Shown in pieces: positions 17,126 through 25,545 of a DNA stretch of 64,000 nt. Location: NCBI GenBank assembly GCA_008125075.1, contig VLTH01000002.1:2728843-2792842 (forward strand), in the 5' to 3' direction. Each line of letters starts with the position of its first letter. Positions within the stretch are counted from its first letter, which is position 1. Position numbers and translations under genes: made by a program. The DNA is from Acetivibrio alkalicellulosi (GTDB lineage: Bacteria; Bacillota; Clostridia; Acetivibrionales; Acetivibrionaceae). The notes below the pieces were generated by a model. It did not search any database. It was not told where the DNA came from and worked only from the letters and a program-made list of their open reading frames with translations.

Positions 17126-19042
17126 ATGATTATATTAAACTGTAATAATATTAGTTTTTCATTTGGAATAAACAAAATATTGGAGAATGTTTCCTTTAGC
17201 ATAAAAAACACTGACAAAGTAGGAGTTGTAGGAGTTAACGGAGCTGGTAAATCTACCCTTTTTAAAATTATTACTTCGTATTACAAAGTAGATGCTGGAG
17301 ACATATATATCTCTAAAAACTTGAACTTAGGTTATTTAGAACAAAATTTAGGCCTTGATTCAGACAATACCATATTAGAAGAGGTATTGACAGTATATAG
17401 CCATCTCATAAATATGGAAGCACGCATAAAGGAATTAGAAAAGAGTATTAGCCTTGAAAAAAATGAAGATACTTTACACTCATATATGAAAGAGTACTCC
17501 CGTTTATCTGAAGACTACTCAAGACTTGGAGGTTTTGAATATAATAGTCGTGCTAAAGGTGTTTTAAAGGGTTTGGGCTTTGGGGACGATCAATTTGATT
17601 TAATAATCACAAATTTAAGTGGTGGACAAAAGACCAGACTTTCTTTAGCCAAACTACTTTTAAAAGAACCTGACATTCTATTGTTAGATGAGCCTACCAA
17701 CCACTTAGATATTTCTGCAATAGAATGGTTGGAATCATTTCTAAGAGAATATAAAAAATGTGTTATGGTTATTTCACATGATAGATTTTTTCTTGATAAA
17801 GTAACTGACAAAACAATAGAAATTGAAAATTGCGACTTAAAACTCTATACTGGAAACTATTCTTCATATTTGAAGCAAAAGGCCCAAGACAGAGAAATTT
17901 TACAAAAACACTATGAAGTTCAGCAAAAAGAAATTGCAAAAATGGAAGCTTTCATCGAACAGCAAAAAAGATGGAATAGGGAGAAAAATATTATTGCTGC
18001 TGAAAGCAGACAAAAAGCTATAGATAGAATTGAAAAGATAGATAAACCTAAAAATCTTCCTGATAAAATAAAAATAAAATTTAAATCCAGTATATCAACT
18101 GGTAATGATGTTCTTTTTGTTGAAGGTCTTTCTAAAGAGTACCCTGGAAAACCCTTGTTTGATAACCTATCGTTTAATGTTCATAAAAATGAACGAGTAT
18201 TTATATTAGGACCAAACGGCTGTGGTAAAACAACTCTCATTAAAATACTAACTGGAAATCTTAATGAAACTAGGGGAAGTTTTCGATTTGGACATAATGT
18301 TATAATGAATTATTATGATCAGGAGCAAGAGTCTTTGTCACCCGACAATACACTTCTTGACGAAGTATGGAATGCAAATCCTAAGCTATCTGAGACTGAA
18401 GTTAGAAATGCCCTTGCAATGTTTCTTTTCAAAGGCGAAGATGTCTTTAGGCCCATATCCTCGTTAAGCGGAGGTGAAAAAAGCAGGATATCACTAATTA
18501 AAATAATGCTTTCAGGATCAAATCTACTTATTCTAGACGAACCTACAAACCACTTAGATATTAACTCAAGAGAAATACTAGAAGAGTCTCTTAATGATTT
18601 TGAAGGTACTCTCATAGTTGTTTCTCACGATAGGTACTTTATAAACAAACTTGCCTCTAGAATTATTTCCCTCGATAGCAATATTTCACATATGGACTAT
18701 GTGGGAAGCTATGAAGATTTTTTAACTTACAGGCAAAATAACATATCAACTTCAAATGATAAGAATACCAGTGAACTAAAAGCTTCTTCAGCTAAGTTAG
18801 AACACCTTGCTAATAAGGAAGAAAAAGCAAAAAAACGACGTCTTGAAAAAATTCTGGCTCAAACTGAAATTGAAATATCTGAAATAGAAAAGCGACTAGA
18901 TGTTATAGAAAAACAAATGCATTGTGAGGAAATTGTAAGCGATCATGTTAAACTAATCGAATTACAAGAAGAACAAGAAAAACTTAACATAAGATTAGAA
19001 GAGCTTTATGAAATTTGGGAGCAAGCAGAATCAGAATCATAA
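17126..19042 (+). CDS. ABC-F family ATPase (YdiF-like)
   Basis: A 638-residue protein with two ABC domains and no membrane segments. Domain 1 has GVNGAGKST, LSGGQKTRLSLAKLL and LLLDEPTNHLD; domain 2 has GPNGCGKTT, LSGGEKSRISLIKIM and LILDEPTNHLD. Between them lies the charged ABC-F linker (QKEIAKMEAFIEQQKRWNRE), and the C-terminus is a coiled coil (about 560-635). ABC-F proteins act on ribosomes (translation factors or antibiotic resistance). Length and C-terminus best fit the YdiF/Uup-like housekeeping type. A TTG 30 nt upstream is in frame but lies before the likely transcription start. Confidence 0.93.
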   Translation: MIILNCNNISFSFGINKILENVSFSIKNTDKVGVVGVNGAGKSTLFKIITSYYKVDAGDIYISKNLNLGYLEQNLGLDSDNTILEEVLTVYSHLINMEARIKELEKSISLEKNEDTLHSYMKEYSRLSEDYSRLGGFEYNSRAKGVLKGLGFGDDQFDLIITNLSGGQKTRLSLAKLLLKEPDILLLDEPTNHLDISAIEWLESFLREYKKCVMVISHDRFFLDKVTDKTIEIENCDLKLYTGNYSSYLKQKAQDREILQKHYEVQQKEIAKMEAFIEQQKRWNREKNIIAAESRQKAIDRIEKIDKPKNLPDKIKIKFKSSISTGNDVLFVEGLSKEYPGKPLFDNLSFNVHKNERVFILGPNGCGKTTLIKILTGNLNETRGSFRFGHNVIMNYYDQEQESLSPDNTLLDEVWNANPKLSETEVRNALAMFLFKGEDVFRPISSLSGGEKSRISLIKIMLSGSNLLILDEPTNHLDINSREILEESLNDFEGTLIVVSHDRYFINKLASRIISLDSNISHMDYVGSYEDFLTYRQNNISTSNDKNTSELKASSAKLEHLANKEEKAKKRRLEKILAQTEIEISEIEKRLDVIEKQMHCEEIVSDHVKLIELQEEQEKLNIRLEELYEIWEQAESES

Positions 19043-19074
19043 GGAAGCAAGGGGACGGTTCTTTTGCTTCCCTG
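19043..19074 (+). repeat. F4 repeat (GGGACGG palindrome half) after the ABC-F gene
   Basis: GGAAGCAAGGGGACGGTTCT followed by TTTGCTTCCCTGG begins at the base after the ABC-F stop codon. It matches the left half of the full palindrome at 22102-22159. Confidence 0.75.
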
Positions 19075-19253
19075 GTTGTGCATCTGATATGTCATTAGCA
19101 ACTTATTCTCAAGCTCGTGGTGATAGTGGCGGTACCGTTGTATGGTGGTCTTCACCTTACAATTATCTTATAGGATCTCACAGTTGCCAAGTACAGACAA
19201 CGAATGATATTTACTCAGTTTTTTCAAATATAAAAAATATACGCAATGAATAA
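19074..19253 (+). pseudogene. C-terminal remnant of a trypsin-like serine protease
   Basis: An open frame with no proper start encodes about 59 residues ending in TAA. It contains SQARGDSGGTVVW, in which GDSGG is the active-site serine motif of chymotrypsin/S1 proteases, followed by a short C-terminal tail (SSPYNYLIGSHS). The histidine and aspartate parts of the triad are absent, and the sequence begins abruptly at the F4 repeat boundary. It is a truncated gene end, not a working enzyme. Confidence 0.7.
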
Positions 19254-19404
19254 GGTGTAGATATAACACATGAAGATTGATAATAATTCAATTTTATTGC
19301 ACTATTTACTAGATTTTCAAAAATGCTTGATATAATAAAGTTATAATAATTGTTGTTACTTACTGAGCTTGGAAAAAACTTATAGAACTATAAAACAAAC
19401 GATT

Positions 19405-19436
19405 ATCATGGCATAATTACATAATTGTGCCATGAT
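19405..19436. terminator. Hairpin in the 19254-19641 gap
   Basis: ATCATGGCA pairs with TGCCATGAT around an AT-rich loop. There is no T-run. It may be the old transcript end of the protease fragment. I see no other feature in this 390-bp gap apart from an AT-rich stretch before the lipoprotein gene. Confidence 0.4.
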
Positions 19437-19641
19437 ACTTACAACATTACTAATATTTAAATATGATTAATAAGATTTGTGTACGTTCTATTAATTATTA
19501 TCGTTTTGTGATATATTAGTATTGTCAGATTGATTTTGTGGAAATTAATGTTTTTTGACTTTTAACAAATAATAGCATCTCATATTATTGCGTGGACATT
19601 TATTGTTGTATACAGTTTTATTTTACAAGGAGTTAATATAT

Positions 19642-20172
19642 ATGATAAAACCTCTTTTTATTGTACTGATTTTTTTTCTTGTTTTAAATGGATGTACATC
19701 TAATTCAAAAGAAGAAAAAAATATTACCAAAGATGATTTTACAGTTATTTTAAGTTCTGACAAGGACACTTATAAAAGTACTGATGATGTAATAATAACT
19801 GCAAAGTTAAAATATACTGGTGAAAAAGATAAAATAGAAATAATTCATGCTTTTTCACCATTTTCTTTTGGTGTAAAAGAAACAAATACTAACATTTATT
19901 TTCCTCCTGTTGTTTTGAGCGTAAAAAGAGAACGGGTTTTAATACGGGATGAATGGTATGAAGAAACTTATAACAAATTATATGCTGAAATTGGTTTTAT
20001 AGATGATAAAATTGTGGGCTTAGAAGAAATAAACAAAGAATTTACTGAGGAATTTAAAAAAGGAAAAACATTTCCTCCTGGCAACTATCTTATAACATTG
20101 AAAACTGAATTTGAAATAAATGGAATCGAGTATGAGTTTTCTGATTCCATTGAAATTGTAGTTGAAGACTGA
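19642..20172 (+). CDS. Lipoprotein with BsuPI-like (Ig-fold) domain
   Basis: A 176-residue protein with a lipoprotein signal (FIVLIFFLVLNGCTSN, lipid-modified cysteine near residue 18), then one beta-sandwich-like domain. SSDKDTYKSTDDVIITAKL and the late FPPGNYLITLKTEFEI resemble BsuPI-type proteinase-inhibitor and related Ig-like domains. The function is unknown. The ATG at 19642 has CAAGGAG about 10 nt upstream; an in-frame upstream extension lacks a signal. Its last codons recur at 22077-22096, pointing to a past duplication. Confidence 0.75.
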   Translation: MIKPLFIVLIFFLVLNGCTSNSKEEKNITKDDFTVILSSDKDTYKSTDDVIITAKLKYTGEKDKIEIIHAFSPFSFGVKETNTNIYFPPVVLSVKRERVLIRDEWYEETYNKLYAEIGFIDDKIVGLEEINKEFTEEFKKGKTFPPGNYLITLKTEFEINGIEYEFSDSIEIVVED

Positions 20173-20175
20173 ATG

Positions 20176-20192
20176 AACCGTCCCCTTGCTTC
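20176..20192 (-). repeat. F4 repeat, short copy
   Basis: AACCGTCCCCTTGCTTC lies four bases past the lipoprotein stop. It is the reverse orientation of the copy at 19043. Confidence 0.7.
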
Positions 20193-20213
20193 AGTGACTA
20201 CCTATATATATCA

Positions 20214-20432
20214 TCAAGGTCTGAACTCTTCAAGTATTTGTTCAGGAGTTTTATAGGTTGGCATTATATAGAGATTTCCTGTTAATCCTTTATCAATTGT
20301 ACCATACTTAATAAATTGTCCATTTTCTTCAACTAGATACAGCCTCAATTCCCAATAATTATTGTCAACTCTAGTATTTACTGAATAAATTGTTGCTTCT
20401 ATAGTTCCTGATTTGACATAAAAATACTCATT
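20214..20432 (-). pseudogene. 3' fragment of an unidentified gene
   Basis: A 72-codon open frame on the minus strand with no plausible start near its beginning (an in-frame stop sits just upstream). It reads VKSGTIEATIYSVNT and later YKTPEQILEEFRP. Codon use looks genuine. It appears to be the C-terminus of a lost beta-rich protein, abutting the chemoreceptor fragment. Confidence 0.45.
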
Positions 20433-20609
20433 TCAGAGATGAACAAATTGGTTATAACTAGCGAAGAGAACCTTACTGCTACCGAAGAAGTTGCAGCTAC
20501 TTTTCAACAACAATATGCAACAATGGAAACACTTAATAATGCTGCAGGCAATCTTCGTTCGTTAGCAAACAAATTGAATGAATCCTCAAAGAGATTTAAT
20601 TTGGGTTAA
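20430..20609 (+). pseudogene. C-terminal fragment of a methyl-accepting chemotaxis protein
   Basis: Encodes about 59 residues: EMNKLVITSEENLTATEEVA, then TMETLNNAAGNLRSLANKLN and a stop. This is the typical end of an MCP coiled coil. Everything upstream, including the signalling tip, is missing, and the sequence switches abruptly to the fragment on the other strand. The only full MCP in the window (41257-43245) has a different C-terminus. Confidence 0.7.
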
Positions 20610-20632
20610 ACAATAGGTTCTATGTATAATAT

Positions 20633-21283
20633 TCAACCACCAATTATAACTACCATTAAGTTATTAATCGAATGAACCAACATACATGACCATAAAGACT
20701 TACTCTTTTTTAAAAGATATCCTTGTAACATCGAAAAAAGTATTAAATAAATAGAATTCCACAACACTCCCGGCATTGCCAACCTTTGATTCATGTACCA
20801 GCTAGGATAGTGAATCAAAAGGAACAATACCGCCGTAATAAGATTAGAACGCCAAAAACCATTCCATTCCATCAGCTTTTGAAGAATAAAGCCTCGAAAC
20901 ACAACCTCCTCAGTAATACCAATCAAAATAACTGCTCCAATTAAATATTCTAAATTAATATGTAAGTTTAACTTGAATTGTCCCAGTAAGCAACTACGTA
21001 TTAATAAATATGCTGTAATTATTGCTCCTATTAAAAACCCCCACTTAAATCCTTTCTTAAGGTTACTAGTTAATCTCAGGACTATCAGTGGCGCTTCTTT
21101 ATAAACAAATTTTAAAATTATAAATACCGGAACAGTCCAGACTAACACCTTTAATCCCCTATGTAAAATCATTAAGAAGATCGTATCAAACATAGCTAAT
21201 TGAGGTCTAAATAACAACTCATAAACTGTCCAAACTAAAAAAAACAAAAATGTGTAACCAACTAAAAATTTGATTTTTTTCAT
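20633..21283 (-). CDS. CPBP-family intramembrane metalloprotease
   Basis: A 216-residue multi-pass membrane protein with the CPBP/CAAX-protease motifs: EEVVFRGF (about residues 125-132), a later histidine (LIHYPSW) and MLVHSINN near the C-terminus. Family members cleave within membranes; roles include prenyl-protein processing and bacteriocin immunity, and none can be assigned here. The ATG has AAAGGAG about 12 nt upstream. It sits in the rearranged 19-22 kb segment. Confidence 0.85.
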   Translation of the reverse strand: MKKIKFLVGYTFLFFLVWTVYELLFRPQLAMFDTIFLMILHRGLKVLVWTVPVFIILKFVYKEAPLIVLRLTSNLKKGFKWGFLIGAIITAYLLIRSCLLGQFKLNLHINLEYLIGAVILIGITEEVVFRGFILQKLMEWNGFWRSNLITAVLFLLIHYPSWYMNQRLAMPGVLWNSIYLILFSMLQGYLLKKSKSLWSCMLVHSINNLMVVIIGG

Positions 21284-21356
21284 TAGATATTAGAGCTCCT
21301 TTAAAAAATAATCCCTTTCTTTTAACGAAGAAGAGAACACAAAAGTTCCTAAATAA

Positions 21357-21386
21357 AAAGGCGTCATTATTACTGTGACGACCTTT
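21357..21386 (-). terminator. Intrinsic terminator downstream of the 171-aa gene
   Basis: Minus strand: AAAGGTCGTCA pairs with TGACGCCTTT, followed by TTATTT. It lies directly after the out-of-frame extension ending at 21385, not right after the stop at 21471. Confidence 0.75.
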
Positions 21387-21483
21387 AATTTCTTATTGTT
21401 TCAAGTATTTTATCATACATATCTTTGTAATTTTTAATTTCCAAGACTCTATCATCGATATTAACCTCAATTATAAACCCATA
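21385..21483 (-). pseudogene. Possible frameshifted C-terminal extension of the 171-aa protein
   Basis: Immediately after the stop of the frame at 21471-21986, another frame reads GFIIEVNIDDRVLEIKNYKD and MYDKILETIRN before TAA at 21385, right at the terminator. It has no start codon of its own. A single frameshift near 21480 would join it to the upstream protein. It could be a decayed gene end or chance coding. Confidence 0.35.
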
Positions 21484-21986
21484 TCAAGTATCTTTAGGTC
21501 TTTAAACTTAGTTTCAAATATTTTGATATCGTCAATTAAATAAGTTTTTAATAAATCTATCTTCTCTTCTGATAAATTTTCGAAGTCAACATTTAAATAG
21601 CAACTTACTAATCCATTCGTTAATTGGCTTACTTCTTTAATGTTAATAATATATCCCTCTAGAAAAACTAACCTTGTAGTATTTGAACTAAATCTCCTGC
21701 CATTCCATGTACTTAGTTTTAAAAACCAATTATTATGTTCAGCAATTATGCTGTTGTAATGGAGCAACAATCTTTTTCTAACTTGGAACGATTGATGTTC
21801 ATTATAACTTCTATTCATAATATCATTATCCTTAAATAGATAGGTATTTGCTTTTTTTATGATATCATATAAAATCCTGTTTTTCAATCCTGAAATCAAA
21901 AAATTAACTACAACAACATACACATGCTTTATTTTTAAATAAAAGTCCCAAAAGAATATTGTCCTTAAGTATTGAACCTCCTGCAC
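21471..21986 (-). CDS. Hypothetical protein, possibly disrupted
   Basis: A frame of up to 171 residues that I do not recognise. The GTG at 21984-21986 overlaps the AGGAGG that should serve it, so that start is doubtful. ATG at 21818 with AAGGAT upstream would give a 115-residue protein beginning MNRSYNEHQSFQVRKRLLLH. The N-terminal part (YVVVVNFLISG) is hydrophobic. A likely frameshift truncates the C-terminus (see 21385-21483). It is probably a decaying gene in a rearranged region. Confidence 0.5.
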   Translation of the reverse strand: MQEVQYLRTIFFWDFYLKIKHVYVVVVNFLISGLKNRILYDIIKKANTYLFKDNDIMNRSYNEHQSFQVRKRLLLHYNSIIAEHNNWFLKLSTWNGRRFSSNTTRLVFLEGYIINIKEVSQLTNGLVSCYLNVDFENLSEEKIDLLKTYLIDDIKIFETKFKDLKILDMGL

Positions 21987-22076
21987 AAAAGAAAAAATAG
22001 CGCCACAAACTTAAGGTTAAAAAGATTTATTTTTTAAAACCCGTCCTCATATTTTGGCATTTCATCATAAATTACA

Positions 22077-22096
22077 GAAATTGTAGTTGAAGATTA
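22077..22096 (+). other. Orphan duplicate of the lipoprotein 3' end
   Basis: GAAATTGTAGTTGAAGA plus a stop codon repeats the last codons (EIVVED) of the lipoprotein at 20152-20168. As at the first copy, an F4 repeat follows within a few bases. Nothing upstream is homologous. Confidence 0.55.
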
Positions 22097-22101
22097 ACTA
22101 T

Positions 22102-22159
22102 GAAGCAAGGGGACGGTTCTTTTGCTTCCCTGGAAGCAAAAGAACCGTCCCCTTGCTTC
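22102..22159. repeat. F4 repeat, complete 58-bp perfect palindrome
   Basis: GAAGCAAGGGGACGGTTCTT continues to a 2-nt loop, then the exact reverse complement follows: two 28-nt arms. It touches the stop codon of the dockerin beta-helix gene. The stem would be very stable and could end transcription or protect the mRNA. Confidence 0.85.
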
Positions 22160-23829
22160 TATATTCCTAGTACGTGCCTTCTTAATAGTACATAATCAAT
22201 AGAATTTATTTTTCCATCTCTGTTCATATCGGCTGCCATCAACCCATTTTCGCAGGGAAATTCACTTATAATTTCTAAAAGATATCTTCTCAACAAGACG
22301 CAATCAGTAGAATTAACTAGATTATCACCATTTAAATCTCCATATAATATGCCTTTTGATAAATACCTTTCTCTTGCAGAATTTGTTCCATTTAACCTGT
22401 CCGAACCTGTTGAAGGCCAACTTAAGGCTCCATAAAATGAAGGCTTGGTTTTATGGTAATATGAATCAGGTATAGTTTGACTATCAATACTTTCATCCCA
22501 TATAACTGAGCCATTTATGTAATTTCCATGCATTAAAATTGTATCAGGATTTATCATATGAGGATAGCGACTGTCTGTATCCCACAATATATCCGATTTA
22601 ACCAGTTCATTCCCTACGAAGTTTTGATAATTTGATGAATCTTCTATTCTAATTCCTTCAGCTTCTATTCTATTGCGCAAAAAGGTATTACCCCTTCCAG
22701 CAGGTCCCCAATAATCTGCTACAGCTACTTTCTGAACTATATTTCCTTCAAAGAGATTTGCATAAGGATGGTGCCCATGCAATGAAATATCAGCAGGTAT
22801 CCAATTGCCTCCTCCACTTTGGTATGGCTCAATAGAATAATTATATCCAAAAACGTTGCCATTAGAACCAAGTTGAACCATCATGGAATGCCTTAAATGC
22901 TTAAAAATATTATTCTCTACAAGGCAATTTGTAGCATGAAAGCCAAGTTGGACACCATATCCATGTCCTCCGCCACCCCAATTAGTAGCGTCGTCAAAAA
23001 AACTATCCCTTATTTCAATACGGTATCCTGTATTTACATATACATGGCACTTTCTAGCCAACTTGCTATGAACATTTCTTATCCAACAGTTTGCAGCATT
23101 TTTAAAATAAAATATACTTGTATCACTTCTATCAATGCGTTCAACAGAAAAATCTTCAAATCCAACATATTCTGCAAATCCCTGAGTTCTTATTATAGGA
23201 TTTAAAGCTTTATTATAGTGGTGCCGTAAAGGTTCATCTATTTTTATAGTATTGCCCTCAACGGAAACTACTTTGGCAATTTGCCCCACTGCACCACTTG
23301 CCCATCCTACATTCCAAGTTGGCAAAGTATACATAACATCATGGTCATTGTCCTGTTGTATTTCAACATATTGACCGGTCCGAAAAGATGATGCGTCTTC
23401 AACTACAAGCTGTGTCGAACCCTTTGTATATCCATCGGTAAGGTTTGTCCATCTTCCTCTTTTATAGGTAATTATCTCAAAGGCATTTGAATTGTGATCG
23501 ATTAGAAGATGAGTTTTGTCTATGCCCTCACCCTTTAGAACAACAGGTTTATCAAAAGTTAATTTTGATTTAATGAAATATGTTCCTTTAGGAATAAGTA
23601 CTCCCCCATCAGTGGCTGATAAAATAGCAGATTTAAAGGCCTCATAATCATCTGTAATACCATCACCCTTAGCTCCAAAATCCACTACATTTATCCAATT
23701 ACTAACATCAGGTATTCCACCTTCTATTCCTGGATTCCATATGTATTGATCAATTGTACTCATACCGGTAGAAATGCTTCCTCCAATTAGTAAAAAACTA
23801 AGCAATAGAACAAAAAAACATTTTTTCAT
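22159..23829 (-). CDS. Secreted beta-helix polysaccharide lyase-like protein with dockerin
   Basis: A 556-residue secreted protein. It has a signal peptide (about 1-24), a right-handed parallel beta-helix of the pectate-lyase-3/glycosidase superfamily type beginning NVVDFGAKGDGITDDYEAF, and a C-terminal type I dockerin (last 60 residues; GDLNGDNLVNSTD and ADMNRDGKINSID, each followed by LLRR). The dockerin should plug it into a cellulosome scaffoldin. The substrate (pectin-like or other plant polysaccharide) is not determined by sequence. ATG at 23829 follows AAGGAGT with 7-nt spacing; an upstream in-frame start is not supported. An F4 palindrome sits at its stop. Confidence 0.85.
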   Translation of the reverse strand: MKKCFFVLLLSFLLIGGSISTGMSTIDQYIWNPGIEGGIPDVSNWINVVDFGAKGDGITDDYEAFKSAILSATDGGVLIPKGTYFIKSKLTFDKPVVLKGEGIDKTHLLIDHNSNAFEIITYKRGRWTNLTDGYTKGSTQLVVEDASSFRTGQYVEIQQDNDHDVMYTLPTWNVGWASGAVGQIAKVVSVEGNTIKIDEPLRHHYNKALNPIIRTQGFAEYVGFEDFSVERIDRSDTSIFYFKNAANCWIRNVHSKLARKCHVYVNTGYRIEIRDSFFDDATNWGGGGHGYGVQLGFHATNCLVENNIFKHLRHSMMVQLGSNGNVFGYNYSIEPYQSGGGNWIPADISLHGHHPYANLFEGNIVQKVAVADYWGPAGRGNTFLRNRIEAEGIRIEDSSNYQNFVGNELVKSDILWDTDSRYPHMINPDTILMHGNYINGSVIWDESIDSQTIPDSYYHKTKPSFYGALSWPSTGSDRLNGTNSARERYLSKGILYGDLNGDNLVNSTDCVLLRRYLLEIISEFPCENGLMAADMNRDGKINSIDYVLLRRHVLGI

Positions 23830-23895
23830 ATTAAGACTCCTTACGCACAAATCTTAATTATATTATATAACATTCTCTAAAAATCTGCAAAAGAG

Positions 23896-23923
23896 GGAAG
23901 CACGTGGACGGCCCCGTGCTTCC
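23896..23923. repeat. F4-like palindrome after the LysM gene
   Basis: GGAAGCACG pairs with CGTGCTTCC around GGACGGCC. It is a diverged F4 form lying directly after the LysM gene stop codon at 23924. Confidence 0.7.
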
Positions 23924-25441
23924 TTATCTTAGTCCTGCTGCTGACATTACATTTTGTTGATGCTGGGCATCAACTCTGCTATCATTATGCCTTAAGGAGT
24001 TTAGAAAGTATACGCAAAAATGACCATCCATCCCATTGCCTGGTATCCTGTCATAGTTTGGACCATGTCCATAACCACCACTTCTGTTTGCTACATTTCT
24101 CAAATAAGGTACCCCATCTACTCCTGCATGTGGCATACCCATTACAGAAACTGCAAACCTTCTTCCATTAGTCTCTAGTATAAAAGATCTTCTGTTCCAT
24201 GTCCAATTGCCTCCAAAGATTTCTCTCATTATTTGAGTATCCTGTTTTGTTAGTGTTTCACAATCAGCATGAGTTGCTCCCATAGTTCTTTTAATCATGA
24301 AACTTCTTCCTGTCTGAACATCAATAAGTCTACCTGTTGCACCTATAGGAAAAACATAACGACCTTCACTAAACCAGTCTAGCACCTCCCCATAATCTGA
24401 AGAAATAGTATCTTTTTTTGGTATGTGATGAACAGGAATTTTAAGTACTTGACCTACATATATTGTTGAATTTGAAGATAAGTTATTTGCTTTTTCAAGC
24501 TCAGTATTTGGTATTCCCATACTTTCCGAAATGCTCCAAAGATTGTCACCTTGTTTAACTGTATAGTTTGTATACGTAACATAATTCTTAGATGTATCAA
24601 CAGGTATTACCTTATTAAAATACTGACTTGTAGAATTGCCTTGGGATATATCCTGCTTTATCCACATAACACTTTGATGTATATATCCTTCACCTATAGG
24701 AGTTGTGACCTTGTACCAACTTCCGTTTTTCCCTGTTATATTTACTCTTGTCCATGGTCTTAGATAACCTACAGCCTTAACACTTAAGCTAGTACCACTA
24801 CTTAGAGTTGCACTATTTGATGTATATGCTTCATAAGAAATGCTCCTTTTATGAAAATCTCCTATCACTAATTTCTGTCCTGAAAATATTACATCTCCAC
24901 TTAAACCATTGAGATGTTTTATTGACGAAATAGTTGTATCAAACAATCGAGAAATAATCCATAAAGAATCACCTGGCAACACATTATAAATCAATTTGTT
25001 ATGAATTGGTCTGTACACCATAAGCATATTTCTTGAAGAGTTTTCATAGACCTTGTTTCCTAACATTTCGAAAGAAAACTGTGCAGGAACCATATACCTA
25101 AAGTTTACAATTTTCATTGGTGCTAGTAGATTAATTAATTTTCCATTATGTCTTGCAACACTGGAATCTAATGAAAACACAAGCTCATTCTCACGGTAAG
25201 CCAAAGTACCGGTCATTGTGCTTGTGTCATAATTAAAACTTCCTCCTATTGATTTAGCTAACTCTCTTGCAGGTATCATCAAAACTCCATTATGATTACC
25301 AGAAATCAAACTGTCAAATATTATGTTATTATCAACTACAATTACTTTTGAACTTACATTTGCATTGGTTACACCTGGAGTCCATGTAAAAAACAGCAAC
25401 ATCACAACAGCTGTGAGCATAGCTATTTTTCTCTTTATCAT
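23924..25441 (-). CDS. Secreted LysM/SH3 cell-wall protein
   Basis: A 505-residue secreted protein: signal peptide (1-28); copper-amine-oxidase N-terminal-like domain (about 32-145); LysM 1 (about 148-192, NVLPGDSLWIISRLF); bacterial SH3 (about 205-265, GSWYKVTTPIGEGYIH); LysM 2 (about 293-337, TVKQGDNLWSISESMG); and a conserved C-terminal domain (about 350-505) with many H, D and C residues (ATHADCETL, HAGVDG, GMDGHFCVYF). LysM binds peptidoglycan. The C-terminal domain resembles one seen repeatedly beside LysM domains in Clostridia, but I know of no assigned activity. It lies beside cwlD. Confidence 0.85.
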   Translation of the reverse strand: MIKRKIAMLTAVVMLLFFTWTPGVTNANVSSKVIVVDNNIIFDSLISGNHNGVLMIPARELAKSIGGSFNYDTSTMTGTLAYRENELVFSLDSSVARHNGKLINLLAPMKIVNFRYMVPAQFSFEMLGNKVYENSSRNMLMVYRPIHNKLIYNVLPGDSLWIISRLFDTTISSIKHLNGLSGDVIFSGQKLVIGDFHKRSISYEAYTSNSATLSSGTSLSVKAVGYLRPWTRVNITGKNGSWYKVTTPIGEGYIHQSVMWIKQDISQGNSTSQYFNKVIPVDTSKNYVTYTNYTVKQGDNLWSISESMGIPNTELEKANNLSSNSTIYVGQVLKIPVHHIPKKDTISSDYGEVLDWFSEGRYVFPIGATGRLIDVQTGRSFMIKRTMGATHADCETLTKQDTQIMREIFGGNWTWNRRSFILETNGRRFAVSVMGMPHAGVDGVPYLRNVANRSGGYGHGPNYDRIPGNGMDGHFCVYFLNSLRHNDSRVDAQHQQNVMSAAGLR

Positions 25442-25545
25442 TTTTTTAAAACCCCCTCTTTAGTTTACATAATACTATATTATAGAGGGTATCTTAGTAT
25501 AATTCAGTATTTATTTTCTTTCATTTAAATTAAAATTTCGTTTCA

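Noticed and set aside
19008-19074. Translating from 19008 to give an 81-residue protein
   Set aside because: The upstream part is the out-of-frame end of the ABC-F gene and the F4 repeat; only the part after 19074 resembles a protease.
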